Shown here: one piece after another, positions 32,418 through 41,021 of the stretch
How the letters are laid out: each line of letters starts with the position of its first letter
Position numbering within the stretch: the stretch's first letter is position 1
From: JAABRU01 sp050180235
GTDB lineage: Bacteria; Desulfobacterota; Desulfobacteria; Desulfobacterales; Desulfococcaceae
Direction: 5' to 3'
DNA length: 42,958 nucleotides
NCBI GenBank assembly: GCA_050180235.1
Contig: JBFXEJ010000048.1
Span: 1 to 42,958, forward strand
Made by a program: the position numbers and the translations under genes
Notes under the pieces: generated by a model
Told to the model about the DNA's origin: nothing
The model's input: only the letters and a program-made list of their open reading frames with translations
The model's database searches: none

Positions 32418-33655
32418 TCAGCAAGTTAAAATCAGCAACGCATCAAAATACAGACACATTGCCTATATATTTTGTTATTATTTGATTCTTAATCCGTATT
32501 ATGAACGGCTTTATAATGAATGAGGTTCATACCTGTCAAGCAAAAAAGAAAAAATGTGTAATGGAACAGGTATCAGAACAGGCAGAGGATGAAAAATTTT
32601 AAAAATTTAATATGTTGACGCAAAGCATGGGAACGGGGGAAAATGATTTGTCTCTTTGTGTTTCGGGCTGTCCGCCCTGTTTTTCCCTTTTTCAGAGATT
32701 CCGTGATCGGTTCACTGCTGTTCATGACAAATTTTTCGGGAAACCGGAACAGCAAAAAAAACTTGCTTTTCCCTGATTTTCTGATTATGAATTAAGCATG
32801 AAAACAGACGCATTGTTTTATGAACTGTTCAAATTTGATCCCCGCTCCCTTTTTGATCTGATCCGCGTGAATGCGGAAGGCCGGTATGTCTTTGAAAGCA
32901 TCACTGCAAAGACAACGGAAAAGCGGATGGACGGTCTTTTCCGCCGCACTGACGCGCCGGGACCGAATCTTTTTGCCGAGGTGCAGGGATACCCGGACAA
33001 AAAGATTTACTGGCGGTTTTTCCGGGAAATCAGCACATGGTATGAGCAGAATGAGGATGGGCAGCCATTTTTCGCGGTCGTGCTGTTCACAGACAAAGCC
33101 TTCGATCCGGGAAAACCCCGGCTGAGCTGTGTCAAACCCTGCCGGCTGATCCGCTGTTATCTGCCGGATCTGCTCAAAAAAATCGGAAAAAAATCCTCAG
33201 CTCTGACCGTGCTGAAACCGCTGGTGCTGAAGGATCGGAAAAAACTGCCGGAATCGGTGCAGCAGTGGGATGCCGAAATAAAATCTTTGGGACTGCCGCA
33301 GGATAAAACAAAAAACCTGTATGAACTTCTGGAATATGCTGTGCTGCAGCGTTTTTCAGACCTGACTTTGGAGGAGGTGAAAAAAATGTTACAACTGACA
33401 CCGCTGGAGAAAACTGTGGCCGGTCAGGAGCTGATTCAGATCGGCCTTTTGCAGGGAAAACTGGAGGGAAAAAAGGAGGGAAAGCTGGAGGGAAAAAAGG
33501 AGGGAAAACTGGAGGGAAAAACCGAGACTGCCCTGAACCTGCTGAAAATGGGACTGCTGACGGATGCACAGATTGCCAAAGCCACAAATCTGAGTTCTGC
33601 CGAGGTGAAAAAACTCAAAGTGAAGCTGGGGAGCAGAATAGGCAGAAAAAAATGA
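32418..33655 (+). repeat. Duplicated segment, copy 2 (empty site)
   Basis: Sister of 28029-29583. At the junction the sequence reads GGTATCAGAACAGGCAGAGG without interruption, so the A6+B4 block of copy 1 is absent here. The gene is followed by a partial tandem duplication of its own 3' end. Confidence 0.8.
32798..33655 (+). CDS. DUF2887-family PD-(D/E)XK nuclease-like protein, copy 2
   Basis: 285 residues, strongly similar to the 28747 copy, with the same Asp45 and Glu61/Gln63 core. Most substitutions lie at about 24-30, 91-125 and in the linker. The linker is expanded into Gly-Lys repeats (GKLEGKKE units, 24 bases each) followed by GKTETALNLLK, so its length is polymorphic between copies. 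The C-terminal helical tail LSSAEVKKLKVKLGSR is identical. Upstream flanking DNA is shared with copy 1. Function is inferred from family only. Confidence 0.82.
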   Translation: MKTDALFYELFKFDPRSLFDLIRVNAEGRYVFESITAKTTEKRMDGLFRRTDAPGPNLFAEVQGYPDKKIYWRFFREISTWYEQNEDGQPFFAVVLFTDKAFDPGKPRLSCVKPCRLIRCYLPDLLKKIGKKSSALTVLKPLVLKDRKKLPESVQQWDAEIKSLGLPQDKTKNLYELLEYAVLQRFSDLTLEEVKKMLQLTPLEKTVAGQELIQIGLLQGKLEGKKEGKLEGKKEGKLEGKTETALNLLKMGLLTDAQIAKATNLSSAEVKKLKVKLGSRIGRKK

Positions 33656-33885
33656 TACAACTGACACCTCTGGAGAAAACTGTGGCCGGTCAGGAGCTGA
33701 TTCAGATCGGCCTTTTGCAGGGAAAACTGGAGGGAAAGCTGGAGGGAAAAACCGAGACTGCTCTGAACCTGCTGAAAATGGGACTGCTGACGGATGCACA
33801 GATTGCCAAAGCCACAAATCTGAGTTCTGCCGAGGTGAAAAAACTCAAAGTGAAGCTGGGGAGCAGAATAGGCAGAAAAAAATGA
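33652..33885 (+). pseudogene. Tandem duplicate of the DUF2887 3' end
   Basis: 77 residues repeating the last third of the preceding gene, from a MxQLTPLEKTVAGQELIQIG segment to the LGSRIGRKK end. Its ATG overlaps the upstream stop in ATGA, so it could be translated by coupling as a free C-terminal tail. The Gly-Lys linker is shorter (one GKLEGKLEGKTE run). It is either a recent duplication by unequal exchange or a functional accessory peptide; no catalytic domain is present. Confidence 0.6.
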
Positions 33886-33986
33886 GGCAGTGGGACTTTT
33901 CATGCTGATTTTTTATTTTATAAATCAGCATATTAGTCAAAAACAATATGAACAGTATCATGGAAATATCGTCTAACTGTTTATAT

Positions 33987-34015
33987 TTATTATGTATAGA
34001 CAAAATCAGTATAAT
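33987..34015 (+). promoter_or_regulatory. Candidate promoter for pyrF
   Basis: TTATTA, a 17-base spacer and a perfect TATAAT lie about 86 bases before pyrF in an AT-rich leader. The -35 box is weak. Confidence 0.3.
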
Positions 34016-34101
34016 ATAAGATAGTTAAATTTTAACCAGTTCGTGCAGACCGACTACCTGAATTTATTATGCAATAATGCCGCTGAAAGGAAAAAAAGCA
34101 T

Positions 34102-34836
34102 ATGAAACAGGCCAAAGATTATATTGTTTTCCCTCTGGATGTGCCGTCCGTACCGGAGGCGGCAGAACTGATACGGCTGCTGTCTGCTGAGGTGGGAATG
34201 TTTAAGGTGGGACTGGAACTCTTTATAGAAGCAGGGCCGGAAATTGTCCGCAGCATTCTTTCCACAGCTTCCGCAAAAGTCTTTCTGGATCTTAAACTGC
34301 ATGATATTCCCGCGACTGTTTCAAGGGCCATGTCCCGGATTGCTGATCTGGGCGTCAGCTTTGCCACTGTTCACTGCGGGGAAAGCATGGCAATGCTCAG
34401 GGCCGCAGTGGAGGGCAGCCGGGAGAAAACCCGTGTTCTGGGTGTAACTGTGCTGACCAGTGTATCTGCTGACGATATACGCAATGCCGGCTTCCGGGAG
34501 GAATATGCCTCGGATCTGTCCGCACTGGTAATGAAACGGGCTGCCGCAGCCAGGGAAAGCGGATGCTCCGGAATTGTCTGCTCAGGCCAGGAAGTGAAAC
34601 GTGTAAAGGAAAGATTCGGCACATCCTTTGTTGCGGTAACGCCCGGCATCCGTCCCGCATGGGATATTTCATCAACTGATGACCAGAAAAGGATTGTCAC
34701 TCCGGCCCAGGCTATCCAAAACGGAGCTGATTATCTCGTGATTGGAAGACCCATCCGGGATGCGGCCGATCCCAAAACCGCAGCACAGAGTATAGCAGCG
34801 GAAATCTCGGCAGAAATCAGGAAATCTCTGCCATAA
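34102..34836 (+). CDS. pyrF: Orotidine 5'-phosphate decarboxylase PyrF
   Basis: 244 residues, normal length. It catalyses the last step of UMP synthesis. The catalytic Lys/Asp set is in FLDLKLHDIP (Asp63, Lys65, Asp68); the phosphate-binding loops are VTPGIRP and YLVIGRPI. AAAGGA precedes the ATG. The 3' end overlaps the remnant of the opposing acyltransferase by 20 bases. No other pyrimidine gene is nearby. Confidence in the family is very high. Confidence 0.97.
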   Translation: MKQAKDYIVFPLDVPSVPEAAELIRLLSAEVGMFKVGLELFIEAGPEIVRSILSTASAKVFLDLKLHDIPATVSRAMSRIADLGVSFATVHCGESMAMLRAAVEGSREKTRVLGVTVLTSVSADDIRNAGFREEYASDLSALVMKRAAAARESGCSGIVCSGQEVKRVKERFGTSFVAVTPGIRPAWDISSTDDQKRIVTPAQAIQNGADYLVIGRPIRDAADPKTAAQSIAAEISAEIRKSLP

Positions 34837-35215
34837 CAGGTGTTTCAATGGCTTTTTCCGGATATTTTCCGCTGATGTCCGCATAGAAAGAGCTGATCAT
34901 CCTCATATCTGCTTCAATATTGCCTGCAGGAATCAGCATTGGGCAAATCCCTCCGACCCTGCGTCCGTAATCCAGAAATCCCAAAGCAATGGGTATATCT
35001 GCTTTCCGTGCAATATGGTAAAATCCGGATTTCCGGTACATGACCTTTTTCCGGGTTCCCGAAGGCGGGACAATCAGAATCATGGTTTCATTCTCTGCAA
35101 AAGTCCGGACCATTCTGTCAACCATATTGCTGCTTTTGCTCCGATCAACAGGAATAACCCCCAGCCATCTGAAAACCGGGCAGAAAAGTACAGTGCATTC
35201 TTTTTCCTTTCATTG
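34817..35215 (-). pseudogene. Decayed 1-acylglycerol-3-phosphate acyltransferase-like gene
   Basis: On the minus strand the segment FRWLGVIPVDRSKSSN, then NETMILIVPPSGTRKKV, YRKSGFYHIARKADIPIALGFLDYGRRVGG and a tail to AEIS is the C-terminal two-thirds of a PlsC-type lysophospholipid acyltransferase. The preceding piece KKNALYFSARF is in another frame, so a frameshift lies near 35170-35178. The catalytic HxxxxD and everything before it are missing. The intact open part is 34817-35125. Upstream lie unrecognisable sequence and element B5, so the gene seems to have been lost by truncation plus frameshift. Confidence 0.7.
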
Positions 35216-35296
35216 GATTGTTGTAATGCGCTGCCTCTGCAGGAACAGCGAAAACTGTGCAAAAAGTCAGTTATCAGTGAACATTTATCAGTCTTA

Positions 35297-35399
35297 AGGT
35301 GATTTCCGGAAAAAAATATACCGCCAAAGTATAAAAAGCTTCCGGCTTTTGCCCTGTGCCTGTGAACGGAACCGGGATATTTATTTTCAGAAATCGCCT
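35297..35399. mobile_element. Family B miniature element, copy B5
   Basis: 103 bases with ends AGGTGATTTCCGG and CAGAAATCGCCT. The interior, TATACCGCCAAAGTATA and TGCCCTGTGCCTGTGAACGG, is the B3 type inverted. It lies just outside the acyltransferase remnant. Confidence 0.7.
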
Positions 35400-35467
35400 A
35401 AAGTGTCAGTTGCCATGTTCAGCATTTATTTTTTCCTGATAACCGGTAACTGTTCACTGATAACTGA

Positions 35468-35833
35468 TCACAGGATGCCGGGATGTTCCTCTATTTCTTT
35501 TTCCACTTTACGGGTATCTGCCGCATTGTAACGGATGATATTTCTGAGGTGAAAAAGGCTGTCCGGATCAATCTGTATGAATTTCACGGCCAGCATACCG
35601 GAATCTGTACGCACAACCTCGCCTTTGACACGTATAGACACAGCGTCATCGGCTTCACTCAGTCTGATGGTGATGCGGCACAGGGTTCCGGGTTTTGCAT
35701 CCGAATCGAAATGTAAAAGACATCCGCCAATGGCAAGGTTGTAAATTTCCCTGACGGTATGCGTTTTGTCCTGAATATCAATACTGGTTTGTGCCCTGAA
35801 AGGCACACGGGTGAACCGCCGTTTGTTGTCCAT
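35468..35833 (-). CDS. PilZ domain protein
   Basis: 121 residues, a single PilZ domain. It has the cyclic-di-GMP-binding RxxxR in KRRFTRVPF (Arg5, Arg9) and the second motif as NLAIGG (residues 32-37), where the usual serine of (D/N)xSxxG is Ala, which may weaken binding. The later strand CRITIRLSEADDAVSIRVKGEVVRT fits the beta barrel, and AVKFIQIDP is the typical end. AAGG precedes the ATG by about 8 bases. It probably couples c-di-GMP to a partner protein, but no flagellar or pilus gene is adjacent. Confidence 0.88.
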   Translation of the reverse strand: MDNKRRFTRVPFRAQTSIDIQDKTHTVREIYNLAIGGCLLHFDSDAKPGTLCRITIRLSEADDAVSIRVKGEVVRTDSGMLAVKFIQIDPDSLFHLRNIIRYNAADTRKVEKEIEEHPGIL

Positions 35834-35909
35834 ATGTTTTTACCTTATTGATAAAACTCTGATAATAAAGCAGCAAAAAGCATCCACAGGAATTAGCATG
35901 TCCGCCTGA

Positions 35910-36626
35910 TCAGCCCGATTTTTTACCGGTTTCGTTTTTATATTTATTTTGCTTATAGCAGTCGTAACAGATCGGTTTGCTTATAGTTGAAGCATTTTCT
36001 TTTCCGCAGACATGACAACAGGTTTCTTTATAGTTCCTGTTTTTAAACTGATTCCATACTTTGAAGCATTCAGTACAATATGGTTGCGAAGCATTCAGTA
36101 CGATATTCTTTTTACAGCGGATACAATATCCTGTGTCTGAAGGAATTTCAGATATTTTATTATCTTTCTCCGAGTATATTATTTTTTCAACAGATACTCT
36201 GATTTCATCGCTTATTCTTAAAAGTCTCATTGTTTCATTATAAATATCCTGATACATTTCAGAATCTTCAGTTTTGGATACATAAATTCCCATTTCATTA
36301 TTGTTTACCTGAGAAAATTCATAAAGATTCATCGAAGTGATAATTGCCTCATTTTCGTTCATATAGCATTTGGCGTGAAGATTTTTGCAGAAACTCGACC
36401 TTACACTCTGCAAAGATTTGAGCCAGTTGTTTTCATCGGGCTGGAGTTCATTTTTCCCATAAATAATCCTGATGTCTATTTTCAGTCTGTCTTTGTCTTC
36501 AAGCGACTGTCTGATTCGTTCGTTAATTTTCAAAAACGGACTTATCAAAATCAGCTTTTCATTTGCATTGTTGATTAATTGCTGAAGATGATAAGAAATA
36601 CCTGTTGTATCAAGAAATTTTGCCAT
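35910..36626 (-). CDS. PLD-like protein with two C-terminal zinc ribbons
   Basis: 238 residues. The N-terminal 140 residues form a single phospholipase D-like domain; the HKD motif is HAKCYMNE (His84, Lys86, with the usual Asp replaced by Glu or Asn), followed by SMNLYEFSQVNNNEMGIYV. The C-terminus has two Cys4 knuckles, CIRC...CTEC (about 167-187) and CHVC...CYDC (about 204-223), typical of nucleic-acid binding. A one-domain PLD may work as a dimer. The combination suggests a nuclease or DNA/RNA-binding protein rather than a lipase. The start follows AAAGGAGATACT. The gene is more AT-rich than its neighbours. Confidence 0.82.
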   Translation of the reverse strand: MAKFLDTTGISYHLQQLINNANEKLILISPFLKINERIRQSLEDKDRLKIDIRIIYGKNELQPDENNWLKSLQSVRSSFCKNLHAKCYMNENEAIITSMNLYEFSQVNNNEMGIYVSKTEDSEMYQDIYNETMRLLRISDEIRVSVEKIIYSEKDNKISEIPSDTGYCIRCKKNIVLNASQPYCTECFKVWNQFKNRNYKETCCHVCGKENASTISKPICYDCYKQNKYKNETGKKSG

Positions 36627-36659
36627 AGTATCTCCTTTTTTCTTTCTTCAAAATTTATA

Positions 36660-36701
36660 ATCCATCCCGTTGCGAAAATCCATTTTCGCAACGGAATGGA
36701 T
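36660..36701 (-). terminator. Perfect hairpin after the NYN gene
   Basis: CCGTTGCGAAAA/TTTTCGCAACGG with further pairing ATCCAT/ATGGAT outside. It lies 97 bases past the NYN stop, before the PLD gene. Confidence 0.5.
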
Positions 36702-36797
36702 GCGAATAGATGACTTCATTCCCAGTCCGGAGCTCTGCAAAGGGAAACTTCTTTGCATCCTTTGCGGTTGCATCCTCAAAACAAAGTTGATAACTTA

Positions 36798-37619
36798 CTA
36801 TACTTTGCTGACCAGAACAATGTCCTCGGCCTGAAACTGGCCTTCATAACGTTCTGATTTAAGAAGTGTAAATTCAAAAATATGACTGCGGCTGGGCAGC
36901 CCGTTCAGGATATTGGGAGATGACATCAGATATTCAGCATTGAAATATGCGGTTTTGTAAGGTGAATTCTCCTCACGCGGGTCGGTAATCCACAGGGGCC
37001 CGAACTGTCCGAGAAAACGCAGGTATCCGAATCCCTCCTCCTGACGGTAATAATAACAGATGCCCCGCACTCTTGATCCTAGGCTTCCCCAGGGGCTGGA
37101 TTCTCTGATTGGCAGCAGATTGGGAATCAGATAACCGGAAATGAAAATATCTGTTTCCTTGCGGAGATCAGAAGACACATTGTCAAAAGCCACCACTTCC
37201 ACCCGGCAGCCTTTGTTCTGCAATGCCCTCACCACCTGAGTAAAATCACCGTCCCCGGTTGCCATAACCACCCTGTCCAGATTTTCGGACTGTAGAAGGG
37301 CATCCACTGCCATATCCAGATCAGCATTGGCTTTTCCGAATTTGTTGCCGTTTTCATCCTGATACCATTTCACCTCTTTTTCCACCAGTTTGAAACCGAT
37401 TCCCCTGATCCGTGAAAAAAAATTGCGGGTTTTGTCCCGGTATTTTTCATCAAACAGGGATCTTTGTTTGTCAAAACCCACATAGGCATTCAGGCGCATG
37501 GGTTCCGCACCGTCCCGGCAGACAAATTTCCGGAGTACGTCATACTGCATACCAAAACCGCCGTTCCGGTTAATATTTTCCACATCAACATAAATACCGA
37601 CTTTTTTAAAAGATAACAT
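36798..37619 (-). CDS. NYN domain (LabA/DUF88-like) protein
   Basis: 273 residues. The N-terminal 160 residues form a NYN domain, a PIN-like ribonuclease fold: acidic residues are in GIYVDVENI (Asp12, Glu14), ANADLDMAVDALL (Asp100, Asp102) and MATGDGDFTQVV (Asp123, Asp125). The conserved SDLRKETDIFI follows. The C-terminal 110 residues (SRVRGICYYYRQEEGFGYLRFLG onward) look like a small beta-rich, cold-shock-like RNA-binding module. The role is probably RNA cleavage or processing, by analogy. The ribosome site is weak. It is divergent in composition from the PLD gene, so an operon is not certain. Confidence 0.88.
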   Translation of the reverse strand: MLSFKKVGIYVDVENINRNGGFGMQYDVLRKFVCRDGAEPMRLNAYVGFDKQRSLFDEKYRDKTRNFFSRIRGIGFKLVEKEVKWYQDENGNKFGKANADLDMAVDALLQSENLDRVVMATGDGDFTQVVRALQNKGCRVEVVAFDNVSSDLRKETDIFISGYLIPNLLPIRESSPWGSLGSRVRGICYYYRQEEGFGYLRFLGQFGPLWITDPREENSPYKTAYFNAEYLMSSPNILNGLPSRSHIFEFTLLKSERYEGQFQAEDIVLVSKV

Positions 37620-38327
37620 AGCATTTTTCCATTTTTTGATGATTTGTCCAAGTCAATTTTTTACACTGAACTCAGAACAGGTTTGTTGTTCATTCTTTCA
37701 TCCATACCCGCATCATAATCTGTGACACAGGGCAGCCAAATCCCGCTGATATTCATCTCATTTCCGCACCCGGCTTCCGATTATGTTCCGGGCCGGGAAA
37801 TGCCGGTGAATCATCGCACAGGAACACCTACGGTTTCCGGAAAAAATTTTCACAGATCCGCAGTCCGGGCTTGCAGACAGTGCAATATCCGGCCCGGAAT
37901 CCGGCAAAAAAATTTTTCCGGAAGAACAGTCTTTAAGGAATATGTTTTGGGACATTTCATATTCCGGGCCGAAATATAATATAATGACCTGGCCCGCCCG
38001 GAAACAGGCGCCTAAAAACTGTCTGCTTCCAATTTACCTGAGAATCTTTTATAATTCAATACAGAATTGATTTTATCCGCATTTTTTCGGTACGCATTTT
38101 CCGGATTTCAGATTCATCTTGCCATGCGGTGCGATGTGTTCCATTTTGATTTCAGGATGATAAACTTTGACGGGAGATAAATATGACAGGGACGGCTCCT
38201 TTTTTTCATTCTCTGACCGGCCTGAAAACAGGCGGACAGCCGCCGTATGCTTCCGGAAAAAAAGCATACAGAAGCCCTCTGAAAAGACAGGGAGGAGCGG
38301 TCAGGCTGAAATAACCTGACCTGACTG
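37620..38327. other. Intergenic region with repeated CCGGGCCGG motif
   Basis: About 700 bases with no convincing gene. The motif TTCCGGGCCG(G/A)A or its complement occurs three times (about 37784, 37880 and 37962). A hairpin-like TATGCTTCCGG/CCGGAAAAAAAGCATA pair is near 38247-38270. Confidence 0.5.
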
Positions 38328-38750
38328 TTATTCAGCCCGCATAACCTGCAGCACAATCTCTCCGACTGTTTCCGTGCCGATCTTTGACTGTCCTCTGATT
38401 TCCGTGTAATTGTCCAGAGTGGCACATACACCGGCAGTGGTTGTGATTCGGGTATGCAGGGGAATTTTGTCTGTAAAAAATACAGCAGATTTGATTCCCA
38501 CCAGCCAGCCTTTCCCTTCTGCCGGATGTTTGCCATCCCGAAGTTCTTTCTGTCTGATGTATACGGCAGATGTCTGGGCCGTCAGTTCAATAAGTACAAG
38601 AGGGCTGACGGCATGATCTTCCAGCATGGGCCAGTGCTCATTTACCACAGATTCGCACACAGCCGAATTCTCGTCACCGGATAGGACAGTATCCAGCAGT
38701 TTCATGCGATCCCTGTGGGGGATAAGTTTTTCAATATCCGTGTCAGTCAT
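38328..38750 (-). CDS. Hotdog-fold dehydratase-like protein (ApeP/FabZ-like)
   Basis: 140 residues. It begins DIEKLIPHRDRMKLLDTVL, the signature opening of the FabZ-like hotdog family of the ApeP type, with the histidine of PHR. The central part HAVSPLVLIELTAQTSAVYIRQKE matches the long hotdog helix; WLVGIKSAVFFTD and VGEIVLQVMRAE follow. In known systems ApeP acts on acyl-ACP intermediates of aryl polyene or polyketide-like pigments, but no partner genes (acyl carrier protein, ketosynthase) are in the window. So a general 3-hydroxyacyl thioester role is the most that can be said. There is no strong ribosome site. Confidence 0.75.
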   Translation of the reverse strand: MTDTDIEKLIPHRDRMKLLDTVLSGDENSAVCESVVNEHWPMLEDHAVSPLVLIELTAQTSAVYIRQKELRDGKHPAEGKGWLVGIKSAVFFTDKIPLHTRITTTAGVCATLDNYTEIRGQSKIGTETVGEIVLQVMRAE

Positions 38751-38827
38751 TTGCGGTATCCCGGATAATCTGTTGGGGTCTGTGTTTCATTTTCCCCTGT
38801 TCTCTGAAATCAGAGGGTTTTGCTGTA

Positions 38828-38965
38828 AGGTGATTTCCATTAAAGATTATACCGTTTTTCGTAGGGCGGGCACGGCTTTCTGTGCCCGCCGTCCTGCTGA
38901 AACGGCGGGCACAAAAAGCCGTGCCCGCCCTGCAATGATGGTACATTTTTTCATGGAAATCGCCT
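38828..38965. mobile_element. Family B miniature element, copy B6
   Basis: 138 bases with ends AGGTGATTTCCATT and ATGGAAATCGCCT and the GTAGGGCGGGCACGGC palindromic interior, closely similar to B2 and B4. Confidence 0.75.
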
Positions 38966-38985
38966 AATAACAGACAGAACTTTTT

Positions 38986-39825
38986 TCATTGTTCTGAAAT
39001 TCCCAGAGCTCTGAGTTTTTCCCTTAATGCCCTGAGTTCCTGTTCAGCACTGTCTGCCCGTGCTTTTTCCTGCTCTGCCCGTGATTCTGCCACATTTGCA
39101 CGTTGATGATCCGGCAGAATAGGTTCGTCTGTTTTACCGTCGGACAGAATGATGCGATCACCGGATTCTGAGGGCCCGATCCAAAGATCAGTTGTGCGGC
39201 TGTAAATTCTGCCCCGCGTGTCCGGAGCAAGGAGTTCATACCTGTTCTTCCCCATAAGCCGGTATCCCTGAACAGTGTAAGAGATTTCAGAGAGTTCCGA
39301 TCTTCTGAGTCCCGGATCGGCAATGATGTATTCCCCCACACCGGCCCGGCGGTATATTTCCGGTTTTCTCAGAATATCTTCTCTGCGGTACCGGGGGGAC
39401 ACCAGTTCAAGGATGAAAAAGGGTTTCACACCCTCCTCTGCAACAGAAAAAACATTTCTGGGTTTTTCCGGATCCTTCACATTCTCAAATATACTGATGT
39501 CCGGAGCCGGATTTCTGAGTCCCGGAATACCCCATACAATTTTCATTTCACTGTAAACTGTGATGTTCTTCCGGTTTTGCAGATGATACCGGAAAATGCT
39601 TTTCAGATCGTCAAGATCCCTTTCGTGCAATGTCCCCTGCATAAACACATCCCCCTCTTCGGGATCCAGAAAATCATCCGGGGTAAGGGGGCGGTAATAA
39701 TAAATCTCCCGCCCTTTTTCATCATATTCAAAGACCGGCCGGTGACCGTAGTAAAATTCTTCCTCCTCCGGACAGGAAGGCACAATGTCCGGATACTCCT
39801 CCGGAATACGGACGGCTGTTTCCAT
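38986..39825 (-). CDS. Uma2 family (DUF820) protein, second member
   Basis: 279 residues. The Uma2 core is visible as MKIVWGIPGLRNPAPDISIF (PD motif), PFFILELVSPRYRREDI (acidic strand), then RKPEIYRRAGVGEYIIAD (KxxxY segment). The C-terminal 45 residues form a short charged coiled coil (AEQEKARADSAEQELRAL) ending LRALGISEQ. It differs in length and sequence from the 14900-15859 member, so the two are divergent paralogues rather than a recent duplication. AAGGAGG precedes the ATG by 7 bases, a strong start. Nuclease function is inferred from the fold. Confidence 0.85.
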   Translation of the reverse strand: METAVRIPEEYPDIVPSCPEEEEFYYGHRPVFEYDEKGREIYYYRPLTPDDFLDPEEGDVFMQGTLHERDLDDLKSIFRYHLQNRKNITVYSEMKIVWGIPGLRNPAPDISIFENVKDPEKPRNVFSVAEEGVKPFFILELVSPRYRREDILRKPEIYRRAGVGEYIIADPGLRRSELSEISYTVQGYRLMGKNRYELLAPDTRGRIYSRTTDLWIGPSESGDRIILSDGKTDEPILPDHQRANVAESRAEQEKARADSAEQELRALREKLRALGISEQ

Positions 39826-39899
39826 ATGATTGCCTCCTTTCCATATTTTTTTTGGTATTTTCTGTCTGAATTCTGATTAAAAAACATCAGACAGCAGAG

Positions 39900-41021
39900 T
39901 CACTGCTTTATGATCAGCTTCTGCCCCGGATGAACCTTACTGTTGTACCTCAGACTGTTCCACCTGAGCAGATCTGACATGGGAACTTTGAATCTTTCGG
40001 CTATGGCTGAAAGATAATCACCTCTTCTCACTACATAAACAATCTCTTTAAGAGCTGCTTCCCGTGCCTGTTTTTCTGCCTGCTCTCTCTGCACAAGAGC
40101 GGCAAAGCGCTCCTGAAATCCCTGTGCCTTTCCTTTGGGGATCAGAATATCGTGACTTCCCGGAGCCAGACTGTTTCCCCTTATTTCAGGATTCATATCC
40201 TTAATGGTTTTAAACCAGGTTCCAGCAGCCTCAGCGATAAGTTGCAGAGAAACAGTATCTTCAGAAATTTCCATCCTCACACGGTCAAACTGCCGGGGCA
40301 GATAAATATCTTCCTGCTTCAGTTGAAAACCGTATTTTTCCGGATCAGAAAGAATCAGTTTCGCTGCCAGAATTTTATACACATAGCGCTGGGTTTCCAG
40401 AGGAAGGTACAGATGATAATAATCATTTGTTTTCTGTTCCTCAATGCGTCTCTGCAGACCGTATTCTCCCATATTGTAGGCAGCCGCTGCCAGAGTCCAG
40501 GAACCCAAATCCTGATGAAGTTTCTGAAAATAGGACATGGCAGCACGGGTCGCGGAAAAGAAATTCCGCCGCTCATCCATGTCTTTGTCAACTCTCAGAC
40601 CGTATCTCCGGCCAGTATCAGGAATAAACTGCCAGTATCCCACAGCACCTTTGGAAGAACCGATATGGGGCAGAAGCGAACTTTCCACAATCGCCACATA
40701 TTTTAGATCATCGGGCATACTGTTCTGCCGCAGTATTTTTTCAATATAAGGCATATAACGGCCGGATCGTTTGATCCACAGGATGACCTGCGCCCGCTCC
40801 CATATTGAAAGAAGCAGTTCCTTTTCCATATCTTCGCGGATTTCTGTTTCATGCAGGGGAACCTTTTCCCCGCAGAAATCCAAAGGCCCGGGAACCCGGA
40901 TCGCGGAGATCAGGGACGGGATGGTTTCAGGCGGGAAAGACTGGGCAAACGCAGCTCCGCCCATCAGAATGAAAAGGGACATCAGGCCAGCGGACAGTTT
41001 TCTTAGAATATGTTTCATCAT
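39900..41021 (-). CDS. LysM-containing membrane-bound lytic transglycosylase (MltD-like)
   Basis: 373 residues. A signal peptide (hydrophobic to about residue 26) is followed by an SLT domain: the catalytic Glu113 in AIVESSLLPHIGSSKGAVGYWQF, then RRYGLRVDKDMDERRNFFSATRAAMSY and AAAAYNMGEYGLQRRI. A long middle region has an internal LysM-like segment, and the C-terminus is a clear LysM domain, YVVRRGDYLSAIAERFKVPMSDLLRWN and HPGQKLIIK (about 330-372), which binds peptidoglycan. The enzyme cleaves glycan strands in the periplasm. Two adjacent ATGs are possible starts; AGAAAG precedes them. It is monocistronic as far as can be seen. Confidence 0.93.
   Translation of the reverse strand: MMKHILRKLSAGLMSLFILMGGAAFAQSFPPETIPSLISAIRVPGPLDFCGEKVPLHETEIREDMEKELLLSIWERAQVILWIKRSGRYMPYIEKILRQNSMPDDLKYVAIVESSLLPHIGSSKGAVGYWQFIPDTGRRYGLRVDKDMDERRNFFSATRAAMSYFQKLHQDLGSWTLAAAAYNMGEYGLQRRIEEQKTNDYYHLYLPLETQRYVYKILAAKLILSDPEKYGFQLKQEDIYLPRQFDRVRMEISEDTVSLQLIAEAAGTWFKTIKDMNPEIRGNSLAPGSHDILIPKGKAQGFQERFAALVQREQAEKQAREAALKEIVYVVRRGDYLSAIAERFKVPMSDLLRWNSLRYNSKVHPGQKLIIKQ

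Noticed and set aside
33389..33903. Minus-strand Phe/Pro/Ser-rich frames with internal repeats
   Set aside because: They are the complement of the Gly-Lys-Glu linker repeats of the DUF2887 gene.
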